A stretch of DNA of 64,000 bases, taken from assembly GCA_016748015.1 (NCBI GenBank), contig JAAOMT010000694.1, positions 62,001-126,000 on the forward strand, in the 5' to 3' direction. Position 1 is the stretch's first letter. Each line of letters opens with the position of its first letter. Of the stretch, positions 1 to 11,733 are shown piece by piece. Below the pieces are notes generated by a model that was not told where the DNA came from, did no database searches, and saw only the letters and a list, made by a program, of their open reading frames with translations. The position numbers were made by a program, and so were the translations under genes. The stretch comes from Geosiphon pyriformis. Taxonomy: Eukaryota; Glomeromycota; Glomeromycetes; Archaeosporales; Geosiphonaceae.

Positions 1-1175
1 ATGCACACAGATTCTTCTTCAGCACACTTAGGAAGAGATGGAACAATACAAAAAACTCTTAAACATTACTTTTGGTCTCAAATACAAAAAGACATTTGAA
101 AATATGTAGAATTTTGTGATAGTTGTCAAAGAAAAAGAGGAACTTGCCCCACAGAACTTTTAAATCCAATCAAAGTTGGACAACTTTTTAACAAAGTTGG
201 AATTGATTTAATTGGACCATTACCTATCACAACTCAAGGAAATCGTTATATTGCAGTTGCAGTAGATTATTTTACCAAATAGCCTGAAGCTAGAGCCATC
301 CAAAGAGCAGATGCAAAATCAGTAACAAATTTTATCTATAAAGACATTATTTGTAAACATAGATGCCAATTGAACTCTTATCTGATCAAAGAACACATTT
401 TGTGAACAACTTGATACAAAAAATTTGTGAATAATTCAATGTCAAAAGACCTTTATTATCACCTTATTATACTTAAACAAATAGACTTGTAGAATGTTTC
501 AACAGAACATTATGTGAATCTCTAGCCAAAGTCTCAATAGACTTTGAACAAGAATAGGATATCTTTATTCCATCAGTGTTACTAGTATACAAAACACTAA
601 AACAAGATACTATAAAACACATACTATTTGATTTAACTTATAGAAGGACAGCAATATTACCAATTAATTTTACAGTGGAAACATACTCTGTGCAACCAAT
701 TAATGAAAAAAACTTTCAAAAAACACTTCAAAAAAGAGCCTATACTCTTCTTAGTACACTGGAAGGAAAAAGAAAGATAGCAGCAACTCATATTGAACAT
801 TCCCAAGCTCAACAAAAAGAAAGACATGACAACAAATTACCATTCATAACCAATAAATTTAAAGTTGGAAATAAAGTTCTCTTATACAAAACTAAGGCTG
901 AAAAACAATAGAGTAAGAAATTTGAAAACAAATAGGATGGACTATTTTATATTCACGAAATTCTAAACAATGGATTATACAAGTTAAGACTTGATGACAA
1001 AGTACTAGCAAAAGTTACACATGGAGATAGATTGAAACACTATCATTCCAGAAACAATCCTAAACTATTAATTCCACAAATTGGTACACATTTCTCTTTA
1101 GTTAATCCTGAAGATATTCCCCGAAATTTAGAACCAATAATTATAATAGAACAACAGCCAAACTTGAACACTTAA
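1..1175 (+). pseudogene. Gypsy integrase, decayed (element M)
   Basis: Retroviral-type integrase C-terminal part of pol. The translation opens in the HHCC zinc-binding region (HLGRDGTIQKTLKHYF, then CDSCQRKRG), followed by the core with its first catalytic Asp in VAVDYFTK, the SD of the second catalytic region disturbed by a frameshift near 370, and the catalytic Glu in RLVECFNRTL. The tail (576-911 is its longest open stretch) corresponds to the beta-barrel/chromodomain-like end of the homologous integrases and finishes at a TAA at 1173-1175. Several Trp codons have become TAG or TGA (for example in the TKWPEAR box), so the gene is dead. Confidence 0.9.
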
Positions 1176-1389
1176 TTCAACATAATTTTACAATAATCTT
1201 TTTTTTAATAACCCACAAAACATAAATCAAAAACAGTAAATAATTACAAAAAAACATTTAAACCCAAAAACAAATAAAAACTCTATACCCAAAAAATAAT
1301 TTTCTTTATTCTTTTTCAAACTTTGTTATTAATTAGTCATTTTTATCATAATTATTCTCCGAAATATTTAACAAATATCCCAAAAATTA

Positions 1390-2055
1390 ATGTTAGCTTT
1401 GAAAACACTTCTTGACTTATCCATAAAAATTAATGGAAGTCAAATTAATTACATTCAAAAAAAAACCACAGCCTCAATAGTAAATAATTTTCAGAACTAT
1501 TACTCTTATAGAAGAAAAACAAGAAGTCACTCTGGAAATAAATTACCAGAACTTTTGAAGCAAGCACTAAAAAAAAATCTTTTAATTGTTCCTATTGATA
1601 TTCCACCAAGTGCCACAATACAACAAAAACTTTTACTATTCCTTAATGAACAGAACAATAAACATACTCTTATATATAGATATTTTCTTATTGGAAAAAT
1701 ACTTTATGAACGAAAACTGAAACTTGAAGCAACCAACATCACTCCTGAGGCTATACAAAAACAAATTCACAATAAATTCAAAACAGCAGCTGGATTAACA
1801 AACACTTGCTACAAACTTAGAACAGTATCTAGACTCTATAATTTATTCAACACTTGTGAAAATGTCTTACAAAATCCAATACTCCATCCAATGAAGATTC
1901 AATATATTGGAAAACTCACAAAACTGAAATTTCAACAATTTTCAGACCAGATCATTTCAATTATTTTGGACCACTATCTTAATATTACAAATAGTGCTTG
2001 GACTTTGACAGAGCTCAATTTTGAGAAGGAAATTATGTTACCAGTAGAATTTTAG
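1390..2055 (+). CDS. Post-integrase accessory ORF, intact (221 aa)
   Basis: Open reading frame between the integrase and the 3' LTR, the position env occupies in retroviruses. I do not recognise a known family. The protein is Lys/Asn/Gln/Leu-rich, predicted mostly helical by composition, with no signal peptide, no membrane segment and no Cys/His motif. Homologous copies occur at 50311-51018 (intact), 43615-44280 (broken) and, more divergently, in family 2 at 22976-23597. Shared blocks are ITIN/IKIN...I.YIQKK near the N-terminus and LRT...LY.LFNTCENVLQ plus a QF.DQI..IILDHY block near the C-terminus. The last codons (LPVEF, stop 2053-2055) lie inside the LTR, and the polypurine tract is coding. 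ATG at 1390 is the first usable start; an upstream in-frame extension present in element I is lost here to ATA and TAA. Confidence 0.75.
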   Translation: MLALKTLLDLSIKINGSQINYIQKKTTASIVNNFQNYYSYRRKTRSHSGNKLPELLKQALKKNLLIVPIDIPPSATIQQKLLLFLNEQNNKHTLIYRYFLIGKILYERKLKLEATNITPEAIQKQIHNKFKTAAGLTNTCYKLRTVSRLYNLFNTCENVLQNPILHPMKIQYIGKLTKLKFQQFSDQIISIILDHYLNITNSAWTLTELNFEKEIMLPVEF

Positions 2056-3007
2056 CTATTAATTAGCATGAAATTACCTTTATAATTCCTATTATTAATT
2101 AGCATATATTATTATTATTTCAATTATCACTTATTATTTAATCAGATTATCAAATATCATTACTTAATCAATAATCCGATTTGTACTCTAGAAATTAAGA
2201 TAATCAAATTACACAATATCTTGAACCATTTAACATAGTCAAAATTCATCGAAATTAATGAAAATTGGCCGAAATAATCAAATAGTTCAGTGAAATAACT
2301 TGTAGTTTGCCGAAATGTATCTTTAGTTTTACCTAAATTGTAGCAAAAGAAAAGTGCAAGTTCAAAGACTAGTACTACAACAAGTTGTATAAAAGAAGAG
2401 CTTCTCTCTTCAAGAAAATGTATCTTCTCATAGTATCTTACCATAGCATCCTATCTTAGATATCTTAATTGAAACAAATCATCTTTTATACATTTAAATA
2501 AAAATTAAATAGTTGAGAAACAAATTCTTAAAATTATTACACTTGAAATTCTCTCAACACAACTAACGTTTTGAAATTGATTAGCTATCAATTTTAATAA
2601 ATTGTTAGTGACTCCAAACCTGGATAGAAAATGGTTTTTTTAATAAAATTTTATTTCTTTTACATTTTTTTTATTTTCTTTTTCTTTCTTATCATAATTA
2701 TTAGAGTAGCCTACAGATGAGATTCCTGTAGAAGAGTTGATTTTTACAGCAAAGTAACTACACATTTTTAGTGAGCTTCCAGATGGACAATTCCTGAAAA
2801 AGAGTTGACATTTACTACAATGTAACTACATAAAATAACTGGCAAGAAATTGGCCATTTCACTTATAAGCCCAGCAGTTCAAATTATAGGAGATAATTTG
2901 AAGATAAATTCAGTTATTGGAGGTCCAACTACTTTCTGGAAACATGAATTCACAGCAAATGAACATTAAAAACATTCAAGAAAAGAGACCAAAAACCTTT
3001 GGTAATA
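2036..3007 (+). repeat. LTR A (3' LTR of element M, family 1)
   Basis: Begins TGTTACCAGTAG and ends CCTTTGGTAATA (the family end is CTGGTAACA, here with two transitions), matching family-1 LTRs at 42622, 49356, 58262 and 61461 in reverse orientation. A TATAAAAG box lies at 2388-2395, about 350 bp into the LTR. The TTCGCCGAAATT-type repeat array of the other LTRs is reduced here (around 2230-2320). Confidence 0.92.
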
Positions 3008-3011
3008 CCAG

Positions 3012-3700
3012 ATAGGTTTTTTTTCTTCTTCTTTGAACTTAATAAGTGGTGTTGTTGGTGTGGTAATTGGCTTGAAGTGGCCATATGTGGCTAGTACATG
3101 GGTGTGTTGACTGTTTTGACTAAGCTGAAGCTCTTGGATGTTCTAATCGAGTGTTGCATAAGTTTTAGACAGCCAGTCATTGCCAATGAGTACTTGGTAC
3201 TGAGTGGCTTCTATGATTAATACCTTGATCAGTACAATGATGCTATTGACTTTAATGAATAGGGCATCTATTTCACAAATTGAAGTCTTGGTGGTTTCAT
3301 CAGTGGTAATTATTCTTGCACTGGCAGCTCAATCAACTCGGCAACCTAATTGGTTCATGAGCTGTCTTGTGATGATGCTGCCAGCTAATCTATTATTTAA
3401 GATCAATTTGATGAGCTGACCATCAATTTTGGCATCAGTGTATATTGTTGTGATGGGTTTTTTCTCAAATGCAGTTCTACTGAACAAAGGAGTTTCTGTT
3501 GGTTCTTTAATTTTGAAGGGAAATATAGCTGCTAAGGACTTGTCTTCCATAATGGTAATGGGTGGTATGTTGCTGATAAGTGACTTCTGGTTTGTTTTCA
3601 AGTTATTAGATGGGGCATCTTCTGGAATAACCAAGAGACTTAAATAGTTCTGAAAACTTGGGTTTTGAGTATACCCAGTTCTTGAATTCTGCTGTCATGA
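3012..3700 (-). pseudogene. Retropepsin-type protease, decayed (element N)
   Basis: Aspartic protease domain of pol. The block IYTDAKIDGQLIKLILNNRL, followed by AGSIITRQLMNQLG (3329-3490), is the family's active-site region. The catalytic D-S-G seen in family 1 (GAT AGT GGA) reads N-N-R here (AAT AAT AGA), so it cannot be active. Upstream on the minus strand, without a clear boundary, lies the tail of gag; downstream the frame runs to the PIW codons at the junction with element M. Confidence 0.8.
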
Positions 3701-5875
3701 TCTTGACAGCTGGTTGGATAAACTGGAAATTAGTTGATGAACAACCATTGCCAATCTCCAGTTTTGAATAACTTTAGATCTTGGGTTTCCTAATATTATT
3801 TGAGCAGAGTTTGATGGCAGTGTTTGAACTGGTGGTTGTTGATATATTACTTGTGGCTGTGGTTGATAAATAACTGGTGCTGCTGGTTGATAAAGTGGAG
3901 CTTAATATACCAATAGTTGATAAATTGGTGGCTGTGTTACTAGTAGGTAATTCAATTGATATATTTCTGAGTTGGGTTGATATTTTGGAGTTTGAAACTG
4001 GCAATTGGGATTTTAATATTGATTTTTTGATCGTTGGTTATCTATCCTTAACCTATAGTCAATCCTTAAATGCTCTTGTTTACCACAGTAGTGGCAAACA
4101 TGCATCTTTTGCTGCTATATTTGATTGGTCGAAGATGATAAACATGACTAATTTAGTGGGCAATTTATGCTTCCAAAATTGTTACATCATTAAAGTGACT
4201 GATAAATTGCATAATTGTCAGCTAAGTATTCTTTCAATTTCTGATTAATTGAATTACTGAGCTGTTTCAATTTGGAATCCAAATCAAATAATTTATTCAT
4301 GACTAGGTTAACGACTTGGGCATGGTTTGCTTCAAGTTCTGCTGATTTAAAATCTCTCGCATTGGTAACTGCATTCTGGAGAGTTTGTGGGTGCATTGGG
4401 TGTATGCATTGAAGAAGACTACTGCACAGTCCACAAATGAACTGGTTTAAAATCTGTGGTACTGTAAAATAGTCAGCTTAAATTGCTTGAATTTGGCATA
4501 AATTCCTGTGAAAACATCTCAAGTAAGTAGTAACTGCTTCAGTTTCTCTCTGTTTAATTGTGGTAAAGGTGTTGACTAGACAATTAATACTGTTATTATT
4601 ACTGAAATATTTCAAGAATGCAATCTTGAATTTCTGGAATATTTGAGGTTTGGTAGCTAAACTTTGATACCATGAGTTGGCAGTATCCTGTAAGAAATAG
4701 GGGATGGTTTGGAGTGCTCTTGTATTGTTCTATTCATTGGCCATAATGGCCTTTTCAATGTCATTGAGCTATATTTGGGCATTGTCTTCTTCACCAGTGA
4801 ATTTCTCAAGTTTTGCTATTGGAGCATAGGCCATTGGATCCAAGTTTGGTTGTTGAAGTTGTTGTTGTGGCTGTTGAAACAGCTGTTGTAGTTGTTGAAG
4901 TGGTTGAAATGGCTACTGCTAAATCAGTTCAATAATTGATTCAATTGGTGGTTGATTGATGACAATTACTGGAGGTAAGTTTTGCTGATTAATTGTTTTG
5001 GGGTTTGTATTGTTTGGGTTTTGAGGAGTTTGAAAGTTTGGAGTTTCAATTTCTGGATTTTCTAAATTTGGATCTTGCTAAGTCTGAAAGTTTGGGGTTT
5101 CAATGTCTGGGTTTTCTAGAATCAGATTTTAGTAAGTAAATTCTTGATCTTCGGCTTCTTTTTCTTTCTTCTCTTCTGATTCTGTTATCTCTCAGAGACT
5201 TGCATTTCCGAAATCTGGTTAAGGTGGTGGTGATCTGAATCCTGATGGCATTGGTAATTACAATTTAAATCCTTTAAAATAATTGCCATAGATTCCTAGT
5301 AATTCTGTTTTCTTTTGTTTACTTTGAAATAGGAGTCATCCAAATGTTGATGTTGCATTTGATGTGAATGTGCCTGTTGATAAAATGTTAATAGCACTTC
5401 TTAGTATATAATAGTATAATAGATTGGTTGGGGATTCAACTTTGGTTTTCTTCTAAGTGAGTAGTTGTATTTGTTTTGGTGTTATTGCTGGTGTTTGCAA
5501 TTTTTCTTTGCCTTTGTTTGCATAAGTGATTGGAAATTGTTGTTGTGTATATCTTTCAATGATTTGGTTTATTTCTCTAATGATTGGTGTGAAACTGTAG
5601 TTTTTTGGTAAGCTGGTATGTTGAAATAATTCTGTATAGAAATTTTCTCTTGTGGATTCAATGTTAACTGTTCTTCCTAAACAGTCTGTGATTTTGTCAT
5701 TGACATAAAAGTTGAAGGCTGACTCTGCTGGAAAATAGTTATTGTTTAATCCTAATTGTTGGCTGTACTATTAAAATAAGAATTTCGTAAATCCTAAATG
5801 GTTTGCTTCTATTCTTTCGAATTCTGTCACTTTTGGATGGGTGTAATTGGTGCTGGTTTTTTGTAGAATTATACC
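3701..5875 (-). pseudogene. Gag polyprotein, decayed (element N)
   Basis: Structural Gag of a Gypsy element, broken by many stops and frameshifts. Recognisable pieces on the minus strand are the retrotransposon gag core around 4190-4900 (RDFKSAELEANHAQVVNLVM is the end of it), a proline/glutamine-rich stretch at about 4840-5000, and a zinc knuckle near 4060-4110 reading CHYCGKQEHLRIDY, where the final Cys of CX2CX4HX4C has become Tyr. The N-terminal segment near 5500-5870 matches the same segment in elements L and K. Confidence 0.8.
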
Positions 5876-5892
5876 TCACAGGAAGCACCAAA

Positions 5893-6717
5893 TGTTACAG
5901 ATGATTATTTGGGGTCTTAAATCAAATAACAAACCTGTAACTTGGTACTCAATTGATTGGTAATATCTCAAGGTGTTGTTTTATCTGAAGGTTTTGTTAT
6001 GGAGTTTTTTGTATAATAGACAGAGATTTTAATAGTTGTTTTCAATAGCCTTCTAGAATTGCAATTCCATTGAATTTTTTTCTCAGTGTGATGGCTGGTA
6101 ATCTTCCTAGTAAGTTATCCTCAAATCTATGAGTGTTCTACCCTTGTTTCATGGGTCTTTTACCAGTTCCTATAATGTCTATAACTTAGTGCTTTAATTC
6201 TTAATCAATTAGGCAACCAAAAAGAAATACAAAGAAAATAAAAAAATGAGCAAAAGCAATTGCAAGTTAGTATCCCATCAATAGTCGTGATCAAGAGCTA
6301 TTATTCTAATGTGGTTAAGTATTAATTACTATCAACATAAAGTGTTGATAGTGGAAAGTAGATTAAGATAGTGAATAATTATTTATTGATATTTGTAAAT
6401 GAAAGATTGTTTAGATCAAATCTAAACTGAGAGGTCTGTTTTTTCTACTTCTAATACTACCACTATATATACATAATTGAGATTCTTTAATTTCTCAATT
6501 TTTTACACCAAGAATCCTGGAATTCCTAGAATTCTGCAATTTCTTTTGAGAGGAATCCTAGAATTCTAGAATTCTGCAATTCCTTGTATGAAAATCCTGA
6601 AATTCCTGGAATCTTGCAATTCCTCTTGAGAGGAATCCTGGAATTCCATATTTACTACAGCTACTTTTAATTGGCTAATTTATATGCTAATATACTTTCT
6701 ATATTTTATAAGTAACA
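5893..6717 (-). repeat. LTR, family 2 (5' LTR of N)
   Basis: On the plus strand it starts TGTTACAG at 5893 and ends AGTAACA at 6717; the homologous LTRs are at 22182, 31323 and 38992. A run of GAATTCC-like units spans about 6505-6645. A TATATATA box lies at 6463-6471, reading leftward. The flanking AGCACCAAA (5885-5892) on the plus strand gives the primer binding site TTTGGTGCT directly inside the LTR. Confidence 0.92.
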
Positions 6718-7350
6718 CTGTTTATGTTGATCCCTTTTTTTTTCGCCAGTAATGTAGCCATTTCCATGTTTTTTTCTAAAGTAAAGATAGAACAAATAAT
6801 TTCTTTAAATTTTGAGAGGGTAGTAGTCCCTCTTAAAACCATTAACTAATGAAAATAATTTTCTGATGATTTGAGTTTTAGCTATGGCAGATTTGCCCTC
6901 TACTGCTGAAAAATTAATATCCAAAGTAAATGACTTTTTAACTGATACTTCAATTAAAGACTTAATGATTTTTGGGTCAAACCACTTTTTGTCTAAAGAG
7001 ATGAGCAAGCAAGAAAAAAGCACAATTTTATCATTATCTATATCAAAATTAGGAAACCTGAATAGAGAACTAAAGACAGCATTAGTATTAACACACTTTG
7101 TCTTAGGAGTAGTAGTAGCTGAGCCTAAAAAAAATCTACTATTCACACCAGACATGCTAATATTCTTATGATTACCAGACAAACTATCCACATCAGAGTA
7201 TATACTACCATCTGGCCCAAATTTATTCAAGGAGATATCTTTTTTATTATCAAAGTATTTAATATTGCCAAGAACAACTTTCTTCTTTTAAGAAAAAGAA
7301 CTACCAGCAAGACCATAAAAATCATTTTTGGATATCTTCTTTTTAGACAT
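6718..7350 (-). pseudogene. LINE ORF1, N-terminal fragment
   Basis: Minus-strand frame starting ATG at 7350 (MSKKKISKNDFYGLAG). It continues through one in-frame TAA near 7290 to SVKKSFTLDINFSAVEGKSA and KLFSLVNGF, then shifts frame near 6830 and continues as LSKFKEIICSIFTLEKNMEM up to 6718, exactly where the LTR of N begins. I associate this protein style with ORF1 of LINE elements in AM fungi (recalled, not searched). A related ORF1 at 14143-15901 shares the VKKSF.LDI block. The fragment therefore lost its remainder to the insertion of N. Confidence 0.72.
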
Positions 7351-8947
7351 AATGCTATCTGCAATAGTCTCCAAGTTTATAAAAAATGAGTTATTAAGTA
7401 AAGAAATATTGATATAAACTAGCTGAAAAATAAAACTTCTTTTTTAGAAACTATGCTTTTTGAGAATTTTTGGAGGTAAGAGAGAAAAAAGTTTGTTTTA
7501 TTTAATTAATAAAATTTGTTTTGTTTTTAAAATTAATAATAAATCAATATATTAAGCAATTTAATTATGTATTAATTAAATTAAATTTTAATTAATATGA
7601 TATTATTATTATTATTATTATCTAAATAAAAAAAAGTATTATTTATAATCAAATTCAAATTAAATATTGTAATTAATATAATTATAATAAAATTAATATA
7701 AATATCAAAAAATAAATAAATATTAAAAAAAATATACTATTTTAAAAAAATTATTGTTATTATTTATAAAAAAAAAATTTGGTTTTTTGGTTTTTTTAAT
7801 TATTTAAGTAATAATAATAAAAAATTACAAAAAAAAATAGTTCAATTATTAATTTATTATTAAAAATCTTAAAATTTTTATAATAAATATATTAAAACTA
7901 GTTGTTTAAAAAAGATTTTAAATAGAAAAAACCTTTGTTTAAAGCCAAAAATAGTGTTTTATTAATAATTAAATACTGTTTTGTGTTTTTAATAATTAAA
8001 AAAAATATTTTAAAAAATACTGTTTAATTATTTTTATTTTTAAAAAACTTTTTAAGTATTAAAACTATTAAAAAGATAAAAACAAAGATTGATTGTTTTA
8101 ATTATAATTATAAAAATATAAAAAAAAGCTTTTTTTATTAAATAAAATTAAATTATTAAAATAAATAAAAATATATTAATTATAAATCAATTAATTTAAT
8201 TTAATAATAATATTTTTAATACACAAAATTATTGTTTTTTAATAAACTAATTTTTTTTTAAAATATTAAAAAATTAATTATTGTTATTAATAAAAATAAA
8301 ATAGTTTTAGCACTTTTTTTAATATTTTAAAATTTGTTATTGTTATTAAATATAAACATAAAATTGTAAATTTTAAAAAGTATTTTTTTATATACAAATT
8401 TAATATTACAATTTTTTATTTAATATTTATTTAAAATTGATTATTATTATTATTAATTGCGTTTTTTTGTTTTTAATATTGTTAAAGCATTAACAAAAAG
8501 TGCAACTTTATTTGATATTTAATTGATAAAATACATAAAAGACCTTTTTTTGGTTGATAAAACATTTGACATTATTGTATTGCCACTTTTTAATAGCATA
8601 CAAAGATTAAAAAGTTGAAAAGAAAACTATACAATAAAATGAAACTTAAGCACATGATATCTATATTTGAAACATATACAAAAGGTTAAATGCAACAAAT
8701 ATTAATCGGGGTTTAAATGGCGCTAGAGGAATTTTCCTATGGTTATGATCGTAGCTAACTATAGTTGATCGATTTTCTTACCAGATAAGATTTAAAAGTG
8801 TGGAGCCTTTGAAAATTAAATGCCATTCGTCAAATATAATCTTCAAGTTTCTAGGATTATCATTTATGATTGCGATCAAGATAATAAGTTTCAAATAATC
8901 AAAGATTTATCTGAAAGTTTAATGCTTTAGATTTTTCCCTCGTTCTG
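7351..8947. other. AT-rich intergenic stretch
   Basis: From about 7500 to 8500 the sequence is almost only A and T, with homopolymer runs and (ATT)n/(TTA)n tracts such as 7590-7622. No coding region, RNA gene or recognisable repeat is supported. From 8700 base composition rises toward that of the gene that follows. Confidence 0.6.
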
Positions 8948-8956
8948 TATATAAAT
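8948..8956 (+). promoter_or_regulatory. TATA box upstream of the seven-exon gene
   Basis: TATATAAAT, ending 123 bp before the ATG at 9080, in the sequence whose composition changes from desert to gene. It is the best TATA candidate in the upstream 400 bp. Confidence 0.45.
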
Positions 8957-9079
8957 GATTGGCGACGTTCGCTCGCTTTTTAAATTGCGACTCTTTTACG
9001 TTCTAGACCTAATATATTGCCCTTTAATTTTATGAATATTTATTAATATCGGTATCATTTTCTTTTTTTGGTTCAGAAA

Positions 9080-11195
9080 ATGGAGGCTCCTTCGAGTCCT
9101 CCGCCCGTTTTAAGCTTACACACCTGGAGTGAAGCTGACGTTATGAAATATATTCAACGTGTTGAACGTCTTTATGCCAACGGTGATAACTACAGAGTGA
9201 TTGATAACCTTAAACTATCACCGATGCAACTTTTAAAAGTCACTCCTGCAGACTGTGAGAAATTGTTGCATTCAAGGACGACGAATGTTTTTCAAAACGG
9301 AACCTTAATGCGTGCCTCTGCAAGTCTTAAATGTAAGCGACTTCTTATTAAAGTTTAAGATTTCCAAAGTATACTTTCACAAAAATTAACTTATTTTTTA
9401 AACGTGATTACTAATAGTGGAAATTAATCGACAAGGTAATTTTTCGCCCCCTAATGCTTTACTTAAAAATAAGCTTTTTTTAGAGGGGGACGCGTCTTTG
9501 CTTACCAAAGTTTATTGATCTCCATGAATATAGTTGCAAGTCTGTTGCCATGGTCAACAGACTCGCCTTATTTCTCAACTGTTATGCAAATGTTGAAGGA
9601 TGATATTGGATTTGCTTTTGACATTTTTGAACATAACATGCAAGGTGACCTAGCAAATTACTTGAGGGTAGAAGTAGGTGACAGAAGTGAAGAAATAAAA
9701 GAGAAGTCAAATCACGATTCTTCTAATGGAAAAATTACTTTCATCCAATTTGTAAGTATGAATCTAATCTAATATCCGAAAATGAATTATTTTGCAGACC
9801 TGACTGATTTTTTGACAAATCTTTTTCTCAGGCGAATGTTGGTACAGAAAAAGAGACAGTCACAAAAAAACGAAAACGGGAGCAAGATGAAAATAAAAAG
9901 GAAGATAAAAAACGCAAAGAGCTTTCGATAGAAAAAGATCATATACAAGACATCGAGAAAGAACCACAAAAGCAACAGCAGTCCCAGAATAATACACCAT
10001 TACCTATTTTACCGGCGATCTGTCCTCCAGTTGAAGAGGAGGAGGAAGGACTACGCAACTTAATGAATGGTGATGTGGATCCAGAAGCTGAACGGGCAAA
10101 AATAAAAATAGAGTGTGGTGCACAAGCGGAGGAGTTGTTTCGTTTCAAATTTCTTTCTGATCAAGTCGAATATTGTTTATTGCATAATGTGATCTCTCTC
10201 ATTCGTTACCGAAGGCTCGAGAAGGCCGAACAAGGAATTCGGTATTTAATACTCTTTCTATTAGCTTCCTTGTAAGATTAGGAATCATTTTAATCTTGAT
10301 TTTTATTTTATTGAAAGGCACCACATTAGAAGCAAAATGCAAATCAAGCAGGAAGAAATTACTCCAAAAGAGAGAATGTTCATTAAGCGTTGTTTGCTGT
10401 GAGTATTTTCTCAGCTTTTATGTGCTAATTGTTGTTTGATTAAATGCGTGAGGCATTGAAAATGTCCAGATGTTTTCTTACTGCTGCTCAAGATCATTTG
10501 TTTTTTCTGAAATATCACGCATGAATTAACACAGTTATACATGATAGTTCAGTATCTTTATTTATCTTCACAATATGTTTTTATTATCAAGACTCACTTT
10601 GCCTTCCGATAGACCATACTATCCGGCGCGCCCGAAATTCCTTCATCCAAAGTCACAAAAAGTTCCCGCCTCATCAGCCATTGAGATGTTGGGCGCGTTC
10701 GGATTGTATGATGTCGAATCCCAGACATTTGTTGAAGTCAAGCAAGAAGATAATGTGATGAAGGCTTCTTAATATTTGCTTTTTTGTTTTGGTAACAAGA
10801 GGAGGACCAGAAGATCAAATCTCATTTGGAAAACCTTTAAGTGGACCACAGAATTCGGAAATCTCGACTGTTATCGCACTTTTACCAACAAATGAGGTCA
10901 GGATTATGGATATAGAATCCCGTTCCTGCCGAAGCTAATAAGACATTGAAAATTCATTTGGTCTTCTAGCCTCCTCTTGTTACTTGAAGATTCTGGTTAT
11001 GCTCAGTTGTTGTATCACATTTCTAACATTTTTTGATCCCCAAATTAGGGTCCTGAATTACCCATCATCCACAGCATCATTAACAACAGCAGCAGCAACA
11101 ATAACAACAGCAATAACAACAACATTAGCTCACCGCCAATAACAAAACATCTTACATTTGAAGAGCATCGAGCAGACTTGCATTCCATTTTCTGA
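9080..11195 (+). CDS. Nuclear-type protein with SAM-like N-terminus, seven exons
   Basis: Predicted exons 9080-9332, 9486-9751, 9832-10241, 10318-10398, 10592-10705, 10800-10896 and 11049-11195 give 1368 nt, exactly 455 codons plus stop. Every junction has a GT donor and AG acceptor with agreeing phase. Residues 10-65 (LHTWSEADVMKYIQRVERL onward) resemble a sterile-alpha-motif-like helical fold, a weak call. A basic stretch KKRKREQDENKKEDKKRK near residue 185 looks like a nuclear localisation signal. It is followed by Gln-rich, Glu-rich (VEEEEEG) and helical (FRFKFLSDQVEYCLLHN) segments; an Asn/Ser repeat lies near the C-terminus. The exon 5 end is the least certain: a longer exon reading YDVESQTFVEV is possible. 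The family is not recognised; a transcription-related role is only a guess. This is the one clearly intact host gene here. Confidence 0.72.
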
Positions 11196-11733
11196 AATAC
11201 CACAAAATTATCCACTCATTTTGTTTTATCGTGATGCCAAAATCGGGCCAACGGCAAACCATACAGCTTTTATATATATCATACACTCGTGAGAACTTTC
11301 TTGCTTTGATTATCCTGTGGTATCTTATTTTTGCTCTTCCAATTAATTAATTAATAAGAGATAGGTTTTTTCATTCTAAAATAATGACTTGATATTCAAG
11401 AAATTCTATAATTCTTATTGTCTTTTTTGGTCACGTATCAATAGTTTTTTATACTCTAACTTCGAAAACGAAGTTTGATAGCTTTGAAGGAGAGAGGAGG
11501 GTATTTCGAGATTTGAAGAATAAAAATAATTTACAAAAAGATTTTTTAATACCATTTGGGAAACTTCAATTGATCTTTGACAATACTTATTCACTCTCGA
11601 TATAATATGGGGCGTGCTGCAACAAAACCAGATAGGGTGATCAAGTGAATCTGGCAAGTTCTTACGCAAAGGGTGCTTTGCCTTCTAACGTTAAAGTTTG
11701 TTTCTACTAGGGAAGCGTCACGTGAGCTTTAAT
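11196..11733. other. Intergenic, nothing assigned
   Basis: 3' flank of the gene above. AT-rich tracts and a TTAATTAATTAATAA run at about 11343-11358 could serve polyadenylation. An open frame on the minus strand (11415-11669) has no supporting features. CACGTG at 11729-11734 would be an E-box-like site if the next gene is real. Confidence 0.4.

Larger units (their letters stand above)
1..3007 (+). mobile_element. Family-1 Ty3/Gypsy element M, 3' part
   Basis: This is the 3' end of an LTR retrotransposon whose 5' part lies before the window. It contains the integrase (1-1175), an accessory ORF (1390-2055) and the 3' LTR (2036-3007), in the same order as the full-length family-1 elements at 42622-62455 and 49356-59236 on the other strand. 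It is inserted in the family-2 element N: the four bases after the LTR (3008-3011, CCAG) are the target also used by element H. The 5' LTR and the other copy of the duplication are out of view. Confidence 0.9.
3008..6717 (-). mobile_element. Family-2 Ty3/Gypsy element N, 5' half
   Basis: Read on the minus strand: 5' LTR (6717 to 5893), primer site, gag, then the protease region down to 3012, where element M interrupts it in the codons for P-[TI]-W. The rest of pol would lie beyond position 1. N is inserted in a LINE ORF1 whose reading frame resumes at 6718; the four bases after its LTR are CTGT. Confidence 0.88.

Noticed and set aside
2160-2444. 94-residue open frame on the minus strand
   Set aside because: Lies wholly in LTR A, antisense to the element; no homologous frame is kept in the other LTRs.
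1-6717. Inverted segmental duplication of 38992-45900
   Set aside because: Both intervals have family-2 5' half plus family-1 3' half in mirror orientation, but flanks differ and divergence looks high; kept as an alternative to the hotspot idea, not as a feature.
11415-11669. 84-residue frame on the minus strand between two genes
   Set aside because: No promoter, splice or motif support; could be chance in moderate-GC DNA.
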